64,000 nt of DNA from Victivallaceae bacterium (GTDB taxonomy: Bacteria; Verrucomicrobiota; Lentisphaeria; Victivallales; Victivallaceae): NCBI GenBank assembly GCA_021647315.1, contig JAKIUY010000004.1, positions 22,685-86,684 of the forward strand, written 5' to 3'. This document shows, piece by piece, positions 33,924 to 44,406 of this stretch. The stretch's first letter is position 1, and the number at the start of each line of letters is the position of its first letter. A program made the translations under genes and the position numbers. The notes beneath the pieces are model-generated. The model was not told the origin of the DNA. It saw only the letters and a list, made by a program, of their open reading frames with translations, and made no database searches.

Positions 33924-35861
33924 TTACTGCATCAATTCATTCCATGGCGATTGTGTTTCTAACCGTGTTCCCAATGCGGTATAAATATCCGGTAGATCAA
34001 ACTTTTCAAGAATACCGCGCGGCATAACTGACAGCGGCCACAGATAACGTTGAGATTCAACCAGTAACTGATAGCTCGGCAGGTAATTGATTAGTTTCAC
34101 CTCCGGTTTTGATTCATGCAGCAGCCCAGCGAAAGCGGCGGTAACCGCCCCGACCCCACGACCAATAAGTTCAATTTCAGTCGCACCCTGTTCAATCAAT
34201 AGATCCATAACGTGCAGAATATCAAAAACTCGCTGGCCTAAATAATTCTCATCAAACATATCAGCCGTGACAGCATAAAGGTAATCACTGCCGTATTGTG
34301 AAAAGAAATCTTTCATATTGCAACTGCAAGCCTCAGACTGACCAATGCCACGCGGATCAGCCACAATTAACGCTATGTCATCCCGAACCAATGCTTTAAT
34401 TTCAGGAATTTCGGCAATATCCTGTTCGCCACTAACATTACCAACGTAAAGTCTGACTTTCCCCTTCGGCAAACGAACAAACGAATGTTCAACACCATAA
34501 CTAGTCAGCAATACTTTAATCCCGGGCTCCGTTTCTACCGTAAACTGCGTATAGGCTTTCTGTTCGTCCCACCGTTCTATTGTAAATAAATTCCTCAAAC
34601 ACGAATAATGGGAAGCAACGCGTTCAAGTGGAATATTTAACAATTCAGCCGCACTGTTTGTCAGTTCATTATAGTTTAGGCTAGAGCGTAACGTAGCCAA
34701 CTCAGCCGCCCGCTGGCAACTGAAATCAAATACCCTGCAACTACCGTTCTTATTGACATTGCCGTCCACGGTCACCCACAGTTGTTCAGCCGGCAACAGT
34801 TCTATCGCTGTTTCTTCAGCTGAACCGCTAATCCCGGCATGTTGCATGAAAAATGCGGTCATCGCTTCACGGTTTTCCTGGTGATAACCATGCGTCATCG
34901 GTCCCATAAAATAGGCGGCATCTTCAGTCGTGCCCAGCAGTTGATGGATTTTTTTCAATTCCTGATGCGCCTGACGTGCATAACGTTCATCAAAGAAGTC
35001 ATGTTCCTGTGATAAAATCATCGTTGGTCGTGGATAGGCGATCAACAGGTCAACTTCATCCAACCCTGCCGCGAGTAACCCCGGTGGACACTGTTCAGCA
35101 TCAGCCGGCAGTTCATTTTCCATATTTGCCTGCCATGAACAAATATAACACGACGGCGCAACCATGGTCGGACGCGGATCAAGGGCGGCAACGAGTGAAG
35201 TCAATGTTCCGCCGCCAGAATTACCGGTAACCCCGAGCCGGGTGCTATCGACTTCAGGCCGGGACAACAGATAGTCGAGGCCGCGAATCGCATCCCATAC
35301 TCGCCATGACCCGAAAAAATCATTGAGCAGTATTTGTTGATTACCCATCAGATTGTGAGCATCACAGAGTCCTGGACCAGGATCATTTGCCGCTTCATCA
35401 TGCTGCCAGCGTTCACCTTGACTAATTGGGTCAATAATAAATACAATAAAACCTTTAAGCGCCAAGCCTTGACAAAAGCTCTGATATGGTTCAGCTGCTT
35501 TACCTTCAAGATCATGTCCGCACAGACCGAGTACCGCTGGTGCTTTAGCGCCGGAAGTTGATGATTTGGGAATATAGAGATTACCGGTTACCTGAAATCC
35601 GGGACGACTTTCAAAAACTATTTTTTCAATCGAAAAATTTTCCTGTTCAACTACACCGGTAGACTTAACGTTTAACGGTGTCCGTTCCGGTAGCACAAAA
35701 GCTCCGGCAACAGCCTTTCTGACCCGCGCGACATAAGCTTCCGCATCAGCTTTGGTTTTCAATGCAGCAAGGCGTGCTTTGCGTTCTGTTATAATATTAC
35801 GCACTCGCGCAGTATAATATTCATGCACCATGTGCGGATAACGATTAAGATAGTCTGCCAT
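33924..35861 (-). CDS. Double alpha/beta-hydrolase (acetyl-xylan-esterase-like), second half degenerate
   Basis: 645 residues carrying two alpha/beta-hydrolase domains. The first (about 60-330) looks active: GVTGNSGGGTLTS nucleophile elbow, SQEHDFFDERY for Asp and MTHGYHQENR for His. The second (about 400-640) has a Rossmann-like hydrolase core (IALIVADPRGIGQSEA) but its elbow reads IGRGVGA, with Gly where Ser should be, so it is probably catalytically dead. No signal peptide. It is divergent from fucI across 265 bp, so probably removes acyl groups from imported sugars or oligosaccharides. Related to families annotated AXE1/dienelactone hydrolase in PVC bacteria. Confidence 0.75.
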   Translation of the reverse strand: MADYLNRYPHMVHEYYTARVRNIITERKARLAALKTKADAEAYVARVRKAVAGAFVLPERTPLNVKSTGVVEQENFSIEKIVFESRPGFQVTGNLYIPKSSTSGAKAPAVLGLCGHDLEGKAAEPYQSFCQGLALKGFIVFIIDPISQGERWQHDEAANDPGPGLCDAHNLMGNQQILLNDFFGSWRVWDAIRGLDYLLSRPEVDSTRLGVTGNSGGGTLTSLVAALDPRPTMVAPSCYICSWQANMENELPADAEQCPPGLLAAGLDEVDLLIAYPRPTMILSQEHDFFDERYARQAHQELKKIHQLLGTTEDAAYFMGPMTHGYHQENREAMTAFFMQHAGISGSAEETAIELLPAEQLWVTVDGNVNKNGSCRVFDFSCQRAAELATLRSSLNYNELTNSAAELLNIPLERVASHYSCLRNLFTIERWDEQKAYTQFTVETEPGIKVLLTSYGVEHSFVRLPKGKVRLYVGNVSGEQDIAEIPEIKALVRDDIALIVADPRGIGQSEACSCNMKDFFSQYGSDYLYAVTADMFDENYLGQRVFDILHVMDLLIEQGATEIELIGRGVGAVTAAFAGLLHESKPEVKLINYLPSYQLLVESQRYLWPLSVMPRGILEKFDLPDIYTALGTRLETQSPWNELMQ

Positions 35862-36127
35862 TTTCTCATATTCCTTATACTATAAATATTAAATAAAATC
35901 ATATCCGTAGTGGGAACTACGAACATATCAACATACCTCTTCATCGATAGTCCAACTTATCAGCACCCAGTTTCCAGTTTCAATGTTCCAACCCCATACT
36001 TTACATCTTAACATCTTTTTGTAAACTTCTTATTGTTTTTTTTTACGGTTAAAGTATATTCATTAATCGTAATAATACTCGCGGTAAATGCATATAAAAA
36101 TATAAACCTTAACTATCGGAGGATAAG

Positions 36128-37939
36128 ATGGCTGATTTAACTGGAATGAATTGTGTTCAACCTGTAAATAGAATGATGGGCGAACTGCCGAAAATAGGGA
36201 TCCGTCCAACCATTGACGGACGTCGTGAAGGTGTTCGTGAATCACTCGAAGAACAAGTAATGAATATGGCTCAAGCGGCAGCTGAACTGATCAGCTCAAA
36301 ACTTACCCACGCCTGCGGCCTGCCGGTTGAATGCGTTATCGCTGACAGTTGCATCGGTGGAGCAACAGAATCGGCAATGTGCGCGGATAAATTTGAACGC
36401 GAAGGTGTTGGTGTTTCACTGACCGTAACTCCATGTTGGTGTTATGGGGCCGAAACAATGGACATGAACCCTTACCTGCCCAAAGCTGTCTGGGGCTTTA
36501 ACGGAACAGAACGTCCGGGTGCGGTATACCTGGCAGCGGTTCTGGCCGGACACAGTCAGAAAGGGCTACCGGCTTTCGGTATTTACGGTAAAGATGTCCA
36601 GGATAAATCAGACACCTCGATCCCGGAAGATGTTGAAGAAAAAATTCTCCGTTTTGTCAGAGCCGGACTGGCTGTTGCCACCATGCGCAACAAATCATAT
36701 CTCTCTATCGGCAGTGTCTCCATGGGTATCGCCGGCTCTATTGTCAATCCGCAGTTCTTCCAGGACTACCTCGGAATTCGCTGCGAAGCTGTTGACATGA
36801 CTGAAATTATCCGCCGGGTGAATGAAAATATATTCGATCCGGAAGAGTTTGCCAAAGCCATGGAATGGACTAAAGCGAACTGTATAGAAGGCGAAGATTA
36901 TAACAAATCAAACGAAAAGAAATCAGCTGAAGAGAAGGCTGAAATATGGGAATATGTAGTCAAGATGACCATTATCTGTCGCGATCTGATGATCGGCAAC
37001 CCACGTCTGGCAGAAATCGGTTTCGGCGAAGAGGCTCTCGGACATAATGCCATCGCTGCCGGATTCCAAGGCCAACGCCAATGGACCGACCACATGCCGA
37101 ACGGCGATTTCATGGAAACCATCCTGAACTCTTCATTTGACTGGAACGGCATTCGGGAATCATTTGTTATGGCAACCGAAAATGACACCCTCAATGCCGT
37201 ACCAATGTTATTCGGGCACCTGTTGACTGGAACTTCTCAGGGCTTCTCTGATGTCCGAACCTACTGGAGCCCGGAAGCGGTCAAACGGGTCAGTGGATTC
37301 GAACTTGACGGTCTGGCAGCAAATGGGATTATTCACCTGATCAACTCAGGTTCAACCACCATGGATGGCACCGGCCAGCAGGAAATTGACAACAAAGCCG
37401 CAATGAAACAATATTGGGAAATAACCCCGAAAGAGGTCGGCAAGTGTCTCGATGAAACTAAATGGTGCGCGGCAATTACCGAATATTTCCGTGGCGGTGG
37501 TTTCTCTTCACAGTTTACCACCAAAGCCGGCATGCCGATGACCATGTCAAGAATAAACCTGATCAAAGGACTCGGACCAGTATTGCAAATCGCTGAAGGT
37601 TATACAGTTGAACTACCACCCGAGGTTCACGATGTGCTAAACGAACGTACCAACCCGACTTGGCCGACCACCTGGTTTGCTCCTCGTCTGACCGGCAAAG
37701 GTGCTTTCACTGATGTTTATAGTGTGATGGCTAACTGGGGTGCCAATCATGGCGCATTCAGTTACGGCCATATCGGTGCCGACCTGATTACCTTGGCGTC
37801 AATGCTACGGATTCCAGTCTGTATGCACAATGTAACTGAAGAAAAAATTTACCGCCCAAGCACCTGGTCGGCATTCGGTATGGATAGCGAAGGTTCGGAC
37901 TACCGCGCCTGCGAAACATTCGGACCACTGTATAATTGA
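36128..37939 (+). CDS. fucI: L-fucose isomerase
   Basis: Interconverts L-fucose and L-fuculose (also D-arabinose/D-ribulose). 603 residues, near the 591 of E. coli FucI, and colinear with it: [21 protein letters not shown] at the N-terminus, active-site Glu in [10 protein letters not shown], Asp in GFSDVRTYW and a C-terminal His in GHIGADLI or MHNVTEE. GGAGG precedes the ATG. No fuculokinase, aldolase or permease is adjacent; an esterase lies divergently and purO follows. With the sulfatase it suggests use of fucose-bearing, perhaps sulfated, glycans. Confidence 0.95.
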   Translation: MADLTGMNCVQPVNRMMGELPKIGIRPTIDGRREGVRESLEEQVMNMAQAAAELISSKLTHACGLPVECVIADSCIGGATESAMCADKFEREGVGVSLTVTPCWCYGAETMDMNPYLPKAVWGFNGTERPGAVYLAAVLAGHSQKGLPAFGIYGKDVQDKSDTSIPEDVEEKILRFVRAGLAVATMRNKSYLSIGSVSMGIAGSIVNPQFFQDYLGIRCEAVDMTEIIRRVNENIFDPEEFAKAMEWTKANCIEGEDYNKSNEKKSAEEKAEIWEYVVKMTIICRDLMIGNPRLAEIGFGEEALGHNAIAAGFQGQRQWTDHMPNGDFMETILNSSFDWNGIRESFVMATENDTLNAVPMLFGHLLTGTSQGFSDVRTYWSPEAVKRVSGFELDGLAANGIIHLINSGSTTMDGTGQQEIDNKAAMKQYWEITPKEVGKCLDETKWCAAITEYFRGGGFSSQFTTKAGMPMTMSRINLIKGLGPVLQIAEGYTVELPPEVHDVLNERTNPTWPTTWFAPRLTGKGAFTDVYSVMANWGANHGAFSYGHIGADLITLASMLRIPVCMHNVTEEKIYRPSTWSAFGMDSEGSDYRACETFGPLYN

Positions 37940-37960
37940 GGCTTGGGGCTTGGGGCTTGG
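37940..37960 (+). repeat. Tandem heptamers GGCTTGG x3
   Basis: Begins on the base after the fucI stop codon (37937-37939). Confidence 0.85.
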
Positions 37961-38012
37961 GTTACATCCCATCAGTCCAATTTAAAAAAATCTAACACTA
38001 GGAAAAAATAAA

Positions 38013-38648
38013 ATGTATTTAGGCAGAATAGTTGGAGTCGGCATGACTCCGTCAGGTAATGGTACAGTTATGTACCGCGTTTCATCACGCTCATTCCCAA
38101 ACCGCGAAGCTGTTGCCAATGGTGATGCAATCGCCATTATGCCACGTGCAGGTTTCGAGGATGATCTGAAAAAAAGTCCATATATCACCTATAACTGTTT
38201 TAGGACTGCTGGTAATTATGCCATTGCCAGCAATGGCTCACATACCGATCCGATAACCGAAAAAATTGCGATGGGTATGTCGCCACGCGATGCTATTTCA
38301 CTGGGACTACTCGCCATGGATTACGAAAAAGATGACTATGACACCCCGCGTATTGTCTCAGTTGTCAGCAAAACCGAAGCCAGAGGCTGGCTCGGCATTA
38401 TTCGCAAAGATGGCTTAATCGTCCGTGAATTTGCCTTGACTCCGGGTGAAGTATATTATGTTTCAACCTACGAGCACAGCCTACCATGCGCACATTATAT
38501 GGACAAAGCATTTTCAGCTGAAACCGCGGCAGAAGTCTGCCAGTACAGTGTTAATGGCGGGGTATTCGCGGACTTCGAGTTTCCAGTTACCGCAGCATCA
38601 GCAGTAGTAGTTGACGGCAAAGTAACAACAGCCACGCAAACAGTGTAG
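38013..38648 (+). CDS. purO: IMP cyclohydrolase, archaeal PurO type
   Basis: Last step of IMP synthesis (FAICAR to IMP). 211 residues with MYLGRIVGVG and YRVSSRSFPNREA at the N-terminus and NGSHTDPI, matching the Ntn-like PurO family first defined in methanogens, instead of the bifunctional PurH of most bacteria. It lies 73 bp after fucI, separated by a small heptamer array, so cotranscription is uncertain. Presence of a separate FAICAR-forming enzyme elsewhere is implied. Confidence 0.9.
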   Translation: MYLGRIVGVGMTPSGNGTVMYRVSSRSFPNREAVANGDAIAIMPRAGFEDDLKKSPYITYNCFRTAGNYAIASNGSHTDPITEKIAMGMSPRDAISLGLLAMDYEKDDYDTPRIVSVVSKTEARGWLGIIRKDGLIVREFALTPGEVYYVSTYEHSLPCAHYMDKAFSAETAAEVCQYSVNGGVFADFEFPVTAASAVVVDGKVTTATQTV

Positions 38649-38654
38649 GTTAGT

Positions 38655-38675
38655 CGTTGATCGTCAATCGTTGAT
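38655..38675 (+). repeat. Degenerate tandem heptamers CGTTGAT/CGTCAAT
   Basis: CGTTGAT, CGTCAAT, CGTTGAT in a row, 6 bp after the purO stop codon. Confidence 0.65.
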
Positions 38676-38684
38676 AATTGTCGC

Positions 38685-38820
38685 TCTTTCAGAGCGGGGT
38701 TATATGAGGGCTATGATACCCCAGGTGTTACCTGGGGCTGATGATTATCAGGGCTTTGCCCTTAGCCTAATTAAATAAAGCCTGACAATCAGCAGCCTAG
38801 GCAACGCCCTAGGTAGGGCA
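38685..38820. repeat. Hairpin cluster between purO and the helicase gene
   Basis: GCTCTTTCAGAGC, CCCCAGGTGTTACCTGGGG (38719-38737), AGGGCTTTGCCCT and CCTAGGCAACGCCCTAGG in succession. Same architecture as the 25693-25828 cluster but different stems. Confidence 0.75.
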
Positions 38821-38849
38821 ACACTATTAATCATTAACCATTAAATTAT

Positions 38850-40877
38850 ATGAATATAAAAAAAGAACTAAATCCCGAACAGGGTAAAGCTGCAACAACT
38901 ATCAACGGGCCGGTTCTCGTCCTGGCAGGGGCTGGAACTGGCAAAACCCGGGTTATAACATTCCGCATCGCCTATATGCTAGAGCATGGCATCGCGCCTG
39001 AACATATCCTCGGTCTGACTTTCACCAATAAAGCAGCTAGAGAAATGAAAGAACGCCTGGCGCAACTGGTTAATGACACAGCGTCTCGCCAAGTCACCCT
39101 CGGGACATTTCACTCTTTCTGTATCAAAATTCTGCGCAAAGAGATCCGGGCACTTAACTACACAGCTAATTTCACGGTTGCCGACGATACAGATCAACGT
39201 GGTCTGGTCAAACAGGCCATGGCTGACCTGGGGTTTAACAGTGAAATCATTGACCCGAAATCGGTTTCAGCCTATATCAGTGATCTGAAAAACCGCCTAA
39301 TTGAACCGGATCATGCAGCAAGAATTGCCGATGGCGTTGTCGATTCGCGTAAAGCGGCAATCTACCGGGGCTACCAGGAATTGCTCGAAAATCAGAATAT
39401 GATTGATTTTGATGATATGCTGATGTTTGTAGTCAAAATATTTGAAGAAAATCCAGATGTTCTCGAACGTTATCGTACAACCTATAAATATGTTATGGTT
39501 GATGAATACCAGGACACTAACGACGCGCAGTTCAAACTGCTGAAAATGCTGGTCGAAAAACATCAGAACCTCTGTGTCGTAGGTGACGACGATCAGAGTA
39601 TCTACGGCTGGCGCGGGGCCAACATCAGCAATATCCTTGATTTTCCACAGATGTTTAACAATACGCAACAGGTTAGACTTGAACAGAATTACCGTTCAAC
39701 CAACAATATTCTACAGAGTGCAAACGCGGTTATTTCCGGCAACAGTAACCGTTACGATAAAAAGCTATGGTCAAACCGGGGTGACGGAGAAAATGTCAAA
39801 TTAGTAAAAAACAACAATGCCGATAGCGAGGCACAGTTCATTGCGGATTATATCGAAGAACTCAGATCGAATAATTCACTGCTGAAATATAGTGATTTTG
39901 CCCTGCTCTATCGCTCAAATCACCTCTCACGGGTACTCGAAAATGTTATGCGCCGTTCATCCATTCCATATCGCTTGGTCGGGGGACAGGAGTTTTTCAA
40001 ACGCAAAGAGGTCAAAGATGCCGTTGCCTATCTCAAACTGATAGTCAATCCCAAAGAGGATCAAAGCCTACTGCGAATTCTCGGCACCCCGCCACGCGGA
40101 CTCGGCAATAAAGCGGTAACCCGCCTGAAAGAACTTCAGCATGTTGCGTTTATACCATTCTCTGAATTAATGGCAGACGGGGCGTTTCTTAACTCAATGT
40201 CAGCTAAAGCAGCAAGTGCCGCGCGGGCATTTTCACAAACCCTAAAAAAGCATCAGGCTCTCTTTGCCGACCCCGGCAATCTGACAGCAAAAGTAAGCAA
40301 TTACCTCGATGAGATTGGTTACCTGCACGGACTCCAGCGTATCTACAAAGATATTAAAGATTCCCAGAAACGTCAGGACAATGTGTTGGAATTCATCAGT
40401 GCTATCGCTGACTTCGAACGCAATGCAGACCAACCACCAACCCTGGATGAATACCTGGAAAGCTATGCCCTGCTCGAAGAGAATGATCGAACCGAAGATG
40501 AAGAAGGAAATGGTAACAGCGTAACCTTATCAACCATTCACGCTTCAAAAGGACTGGAATACCCGGTCGTCTTTCTGCCTGCGATGGAAAAAAATATTTT
40601 CCCCCATGAACGCTCGGAAATGGAAAACCGTCTGGAAGAAGAACTACGGCTCTTCTATGTAGCAATCACCCGGGCAAAAGACCATCTGATTATCAGTTAT
40701 ACCTCCGAACGCACCCAGCGAGGGCGCACCAGCCGACAACGCCCATCACATTTTCTCGAGGGATTACCAAGCGAACTATGTGATAGCTGCAAACCAGACG
40801 AGTTAATCAAACCGCTGGATGAAATGGCGATGCGCGACGGCATCAGCCAGATAATAGCCATGCTTGGCAACAACTGA
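38850..40877 (+). CDS. UvrD/Rep/PcrA-type superfamily 1A DNA helicase
   Basis: 675 residues, close in size to E. coli Rep. LAGAGTGKTRVI (Walker A), LTFTNKAAREMKERL (Ia), VMVDEYQDTNDAQ (II), GDDDQSIYGWRGA (III), LEQNYRST (IV), STIHASKGLEYPVVFLPA (V) and LFYVAITRAK (VI) are all present. 3'-5' translocase in replication restart and repair. No ribosome-binding site is obvious before the ATG. The decayed ABC exporter follows. Confidence 0.95.
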   Translation: MNIKKELNPEQGKAATTINGPVLVLAGAGTGKTRVITFRIAYMLEHGIAPEHILGLTFTNKAAREMKERLAQLVNDTASRQVTLGTFHSFCIKILRKEIRALNYTANFTVADDTDQRGLVKQAMADLGFNSEIIDPKSVSAYISDLKNRLIEPDHAARIADGVVDSRKAAIYRGYQELLENQNMIDFDDMLMFVVKIFEENPDVLERYRTTYKYVMVDEYQDTNDAQFKLLKMLVEKHQNLCVVGDDDQSIYGWRGANISNILDFPQMFNNTQQVRLEQNYRSTNNILQSANAVISGNSNRYDKKLWSNRGDGENVKLVKNNNADSEAQFIADYIEELRSNNSLLKYSDFALLYRSNHLSRVLENVMRRSSIPYRLVGGQEFFKRKEVKDAVAYLKLIVNPKEDQSLLRILGTPPRGLGNKAVTRLKELQHVAFIPFSELMADGAFLNSMSAKAASAARAFSQTLKKHQALFADPGNLTAKVSNYLDEIGYLHGLQRIYKDIKDSQKRQDNVLEFISAIADFERNADQPPTLDEYLESYALLEENDRTEDEEGNGNSVTLSTIHASKGLEYPVVFLPAMEKNIFPHERSEMENRLEEELRLFYVAITRAKDHLIISYTSERTQRGRTSRQRPSHFLEGLPSELCDSCKPDELIKPLDEMAMRDGISQIIAMLGNN

Positions 40878-40945
40878 TCTCAAGAGATAACAGGACGTAT
40901 ATGTATAGTTGATTACAACATTTAAAGAGTGGGTTATCGCGTGAA

Positions 40946-42403
40946 TTGCCGGACGATCATTTCAATAAAAAGATCCAATACGGCAGTCTCAGTAATAACC
41001 TGAAATATTTATATCCATCTATCATCAAACATTGGCGCATCGGGCTTACCAGTGTAACATTATTAATACTTGCCGCTGTTCTAACCTATCCGCAACCGAT
41101 GATTATAAGATACCTGATTGATGAAGTACTGCTCCCTAAAAAGATCGAAACGCTCATGCCGGTAATTATCCTGATAGTAATTATCGGTATAAGCTCATTT
41201 TTGACCGGTTTACTTAAACAGTACTACAATACACGTTTTGCCCAGGAAGTAATGCTTGATCTTCAGGAAAAACTTATCGCCAAAATTATGCCCCTGCCTA
41301 AACTGTTTTTTGATAAAAACCGTTCAGGCTATTTGATGTCCAGAATATCAAATGATGTTCAAGGCATCAATTGGTTCATCTCCGGCACGGTCGTCAATTT
41401 ATTAATCGAAGGAATACGCTTCATCGGCGGCATAGGATTCCTTTTTTATCTCGAATGGCGCATTGCGTTGCCGGTGGTACTGACATTGCCAATACCATTT
41501 TTGACCACCCGTTTTTTGCTAAACGAAACTACGCTATGAGTCATCACAACAGTAAACGGAGTGCCAAAGCAAATGCTTCACTGCAGGAAACAGTCACCTC
41601 AATACCATTAATAAAATCTTTTGCCACCGAACAACGGGCAATTGGCGGACTGGTTGAACAGTTAAGAAAAAAATATAACAGTGACTTATGAGCAGTGCAG
41701 TGTCAACTCCCTCAATAACGCGATTACAAAGTTGATGCCGTCATTAGCCAAGGTTGCAGTCCTGATCTTCGGTTCCTACTGGGTAATCAACGGTGAATGG
41801 CAATTGGGGTCTCTATTAGCCTTTCAGGCCTACCTCTCTTTTGTCTATACCCCGATAACTCACCTGTCAAGCAGTATAACTCAGCTGCAATCTGCCAGAG
41901 CTACGCTTAACCGGATAGCCTCACTATTTGCCATGAATTCCGAAGTCAATACTTCAGGTGGCAGAGCAATTGAACAACTTGATGGCCGGATAAAGTTCAG
42001 GCAGGTATCTTTTTCGTATGAGCCAAACCAGCCAGTACTGACAGATATTTCATTCGGAATAAAACCAGGTGAACATTGGGCAATTATCGGCAGCAGCGGC
42101 ATCGGTAAAACAACTATAACCAGCCTGATATTAAAATTATATATTCCGCAGCATGGAGAGATATATTTTGACGGAATCTCATCATCAGAACTGAATATCC
42201 GTTCATTACGGCATCGAATCGGCTATGTTTCACAGGTCACTTGCCTACAGACAGGAACAATTATGGATAACCTGAAATACGGCAACCATGATGCAAAGGA
42301 CAGCGAAGTTATCCAAGCGGCAAAGATTGCTGAAATTCATAATTTCATTGAAAGTATGCCGGACAAATATGCCAGCATTGTCGAGGAGAATGGTGATAAT
42401 TTA
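40946..42403 (+). pseudogene. ABC exporter (MsbA/multidrug type), two frameshifts and 3' truncation
   Basis: Three overlapping frames together give one fused membrane-ATPase half-transporter: 40946-41539 (membrane helices), about 41520-41691 (FFAKRNYAMSHHNSKRS...), and 41681-42403 (rest of membrane domain, then ATPase with IIGSSGIGKTT Walker A). The first shift lies near a T6 run at about 41511-41517, the second near 41685. The ATPase stops at IVEENGDNL exactly where LSGGQ and Walker B should follow; from 42403 the sequence is the rsmE 3' end. So no functional protein is possible without extra sequence. The first start would be TTG. Confidence 0.85.
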
Positions 42404-43111
42404 GGAAAGTCTGGCAAGAATGGCAGTTACAGCAAATTCAGAGCGCAAAGGGCGAGGCCCGATGTTTACAGCCAACATGCCTGCCGCTGACATTTTGTCA
42501 ACCTCATACGCTGTAAAACCACCTTCCGGTCCGATAGCCAGCGTAACTTGACCATTAACATTATACGGGCATAGCTCAGTCGCGGTCGGATGTGCAACCA
42601 ACCCTAAGGTTCCATTAACAATCCCCGGCAATTCGTCTTCAACAAACGGTTTAAACCGCTTTTTAATTATAATAGTCGGCACCACCGTATCGCCCCCCTG
42701 CGCCAGACCAAGCCGGAATTGCTCTTCAAACTCCCGTGGTTGCAGCAACGGCGAGCTCCAATAACTTTTTTCGACTTTCCAGGTTTCGATAATTATGAAT
42801 CTTTTTACGCCCATTGCCGTTGCACTCTGAATAATTTTTTTCATAGTTTTAGGACGTTGCATGGCGACAATCAAGGTTATCGGCAAGGGGGCAGGCGGGG
42901 CAATGGTAAAATCACCAACCTCAAGCTCTATATGTTGACTATCGCCTGCGATAAATATCCCCTGCCCGATATTACCATTAATCATGCCGATTTTCAGCGT
43001 CTGTCCCGGTTCAGCCCGCAACACCGCGCTGATATGTTCAGAGCGATGTCCGGTGATTGAGACTCTTGAAACGTCAATAAAATCATCTTTCTCTAATAAT
43101 ATTATATTCAT
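42401..43111 (-). CDS. rsmE: 16S rRNA (uracil-1498-N3)-methyltransferase
   Basis: 236 residues; N-terminal PUA-like part (HRSEHISAVLRAEPGQTLKI) and a SPOUT methyltransferase with LAIGPEGGFTAYEVDKM and LNIGPRPLRSE-type knot motifs (here VNIGPRPLRSEFA). Methylates U1498 of 16S rRNA. It ends by convergent overlap with the truncated ABC transporter, so the deletion that shortened the transporter ended exactly at this gene's stop. DUF790 gene lies upstream on the same strand. Confidence 0.94.
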   Translation of the reverse strand: MNIILLEKDDFIDVSRVSITGHRSEHISAVLRAEPGQTLKIGMINGNIGQGIFIAGDSQHIELEVGDFTIAPPAPLPITLIVAMQRPKTMKKIIQSATAMGVKRFIIIETWKVEKSYWSSPLLQPREFEEQFRLGLAQGGDTVVPTIIIKKRFKPFVEDELPGIVNGTLGLVAHPTATELCPYNVNGQVTLAIGPEGGFTAYEVDKMSAAGMLAVNIGPRPLRSEFAVTAILARLS

Positions 43112-43131
43112 AAAAAATGTAGGCCTGTTGG

Positions 43132-44367
43132 TTAATTGAGAGTTTCCATACAGACACTATTTAAAACCTTTCTTACACGATCAACTCCTGGAAAATCACG
43201 GAAGAGAAAACCACGCTGTTCAAAAACTTTATTGCCATCAAGCTGTAACCTGATTTCAGGTTTATTATAGAGCGCCCGATCAACGCCAATAATTAACGGA
43301 ATATCAGATTTACCGGCCAACTGTTCAAGTCGTTGCAGTAACGGTCCGCTATGCCAACGGTGAAAAAGTTCCAGATGGATCACTTTGCCAGCCGTTGACT
43401 GAAAACTCAGATCGGGAAAAATAACATCCCGTCCGCTCGGTTTAATAAATGGTGCATCGCCAACAATAAGCCAATCATCAACTTGCTGTTTGAACAACCG
43501 ATGGAACATCACAATCTCTTCTGGAACGTAGGCTGAAAAATTACGGTAATGGCTAACAAGACCGGTGGATTCATTCAAGTTCAAGCTGGAAACTTTATTA
43601 TTGAGTTTTATATCGGCCTTCAACTGCCATTTGGCTAAATCACAAACTGCGGGGAAAAAAATTGCCAGCTGTAAACCATATTTGCGACTGTTCTCAAACA
43701 GACTGGCCGGTCCATCAATAGTAAACTTCAGACCATTAACAGTTCCTTTAATTGTTTCAACCATCGCCAACAGGCGGAAAAATTTAAGATATTTGAACAT
43801 CTTCCGCAATTTGGCCGGTTCAGGTTCAACCACCTTCAATTCCAGTCGTTCGCTGTAAATAAGCAACGATTGGACCAATGAACAGTTGTAACGCTGCAAC
43901 AGCTCCTTCGGGAACAAGGTACGAAACTTCGTCAGGCGTTCATTATCCGGCAAATCGGCATAAATACCATTTGCGACAAATTTACTAATATCAGGATCTG
44001 TGCGCATAACAGCTGCGTATAACGCATCAGCATCGGGTAGATCAGCTTTATTGAATAGTTTAACTGCCAAGGCAAAAGTATCATGCCGTAAACTTGCATA
44101 GTCTTTACTGTCATGAATAGAAAATTCACAACGGTCAAGAATAAGTTTATTGAGTCCGCGAATAAATTTCTGATCCCGAGCTCCAGTCAATAACGGTTCG
44201 ACAATTTCAGCTATTTCACCCCTACTCTGCTGTTTTTCCGCCGCAACATTATAAATCTCCATCAACTCAGCAGCAAAATCCAGCAACGGTTTATCTTCAG
44301 CATCAATGAACTGTGGCTTAATTGCCTTGCCTGCTCGGCGAAATTTCAGTAAATCCTTGGTCAACAT
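43132..44367 (-). CDS. DUF790 / Bax1-like nuclease
   Basis: 411 residues opening MLTKDLLKFRRAGKAIKPQF, which matches the start of DUF790 proteins (Bax1, the XPB-binding nuclease of archaea). A PD-(D/E)xK-like patch, VIFPDLSFQ followed by VIHLELFHRW near residue 330-350, corresponds to the IPDFxF...VEIxGFW region of the family. In archaea and some bacteria it pairs with XPB helicase in the same operon; no XPB gene is here, only rsmE downstream. Sequence is diverged, so the family call is moderately sure. Confidence 0.72.
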   Translation of the reverse strand: MLTKDLLKFRRAGKAIKPQFIDAEDKPLLDFAAELMEIYNVAAEKQQSRGEIAEIVEPLLTGARDQKFIRGLNKLILDRCEFSIHDSKDYASLRHDTFALAVKLFNKADLPDADALYAAVMRTDPDISKFVANGIYADLPDNERLTKFRTLFPKELLQRYNCSLVQSLLIYSERLELKVVEPEPAKLRKMFKYLKFFRLLAMVETIKGTVNGLKFTIDGPASLFENSRKYGLQLAIFFPAVCDLAKWQLKADIKLNNKVSSLNLNESTGLVSHYRNFSAYVPEEIVMFHRLFKQQVDDWLIVGDAPFIKPSGRDVIFPDLSFQSTAGKVIHLELFHRWHSGPLLQRLEQLAGKSDIPLIIGVDRALYNKPEIRLQLDGNKVFEQRGFLFRDFPGVDRVRKVLNSVCMETLN

Positions 44368-44385
44368 ACAATAATCCTAATCAAC

Positions 44386-44406
44386 AAAGCCAGCTATGCC
44401 GGAACG
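44386..44406. repeat. REP-like hairpin unit
   Basis: AAAGCCAGCTATGCCGGAACG, diverged copy of the CCGGC-N4-GCCGG family, 19 bp upstream of the DUF790 gene. The rest of the 287-bp gap to gltX shows nothing coding. Confidence 0.5.
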
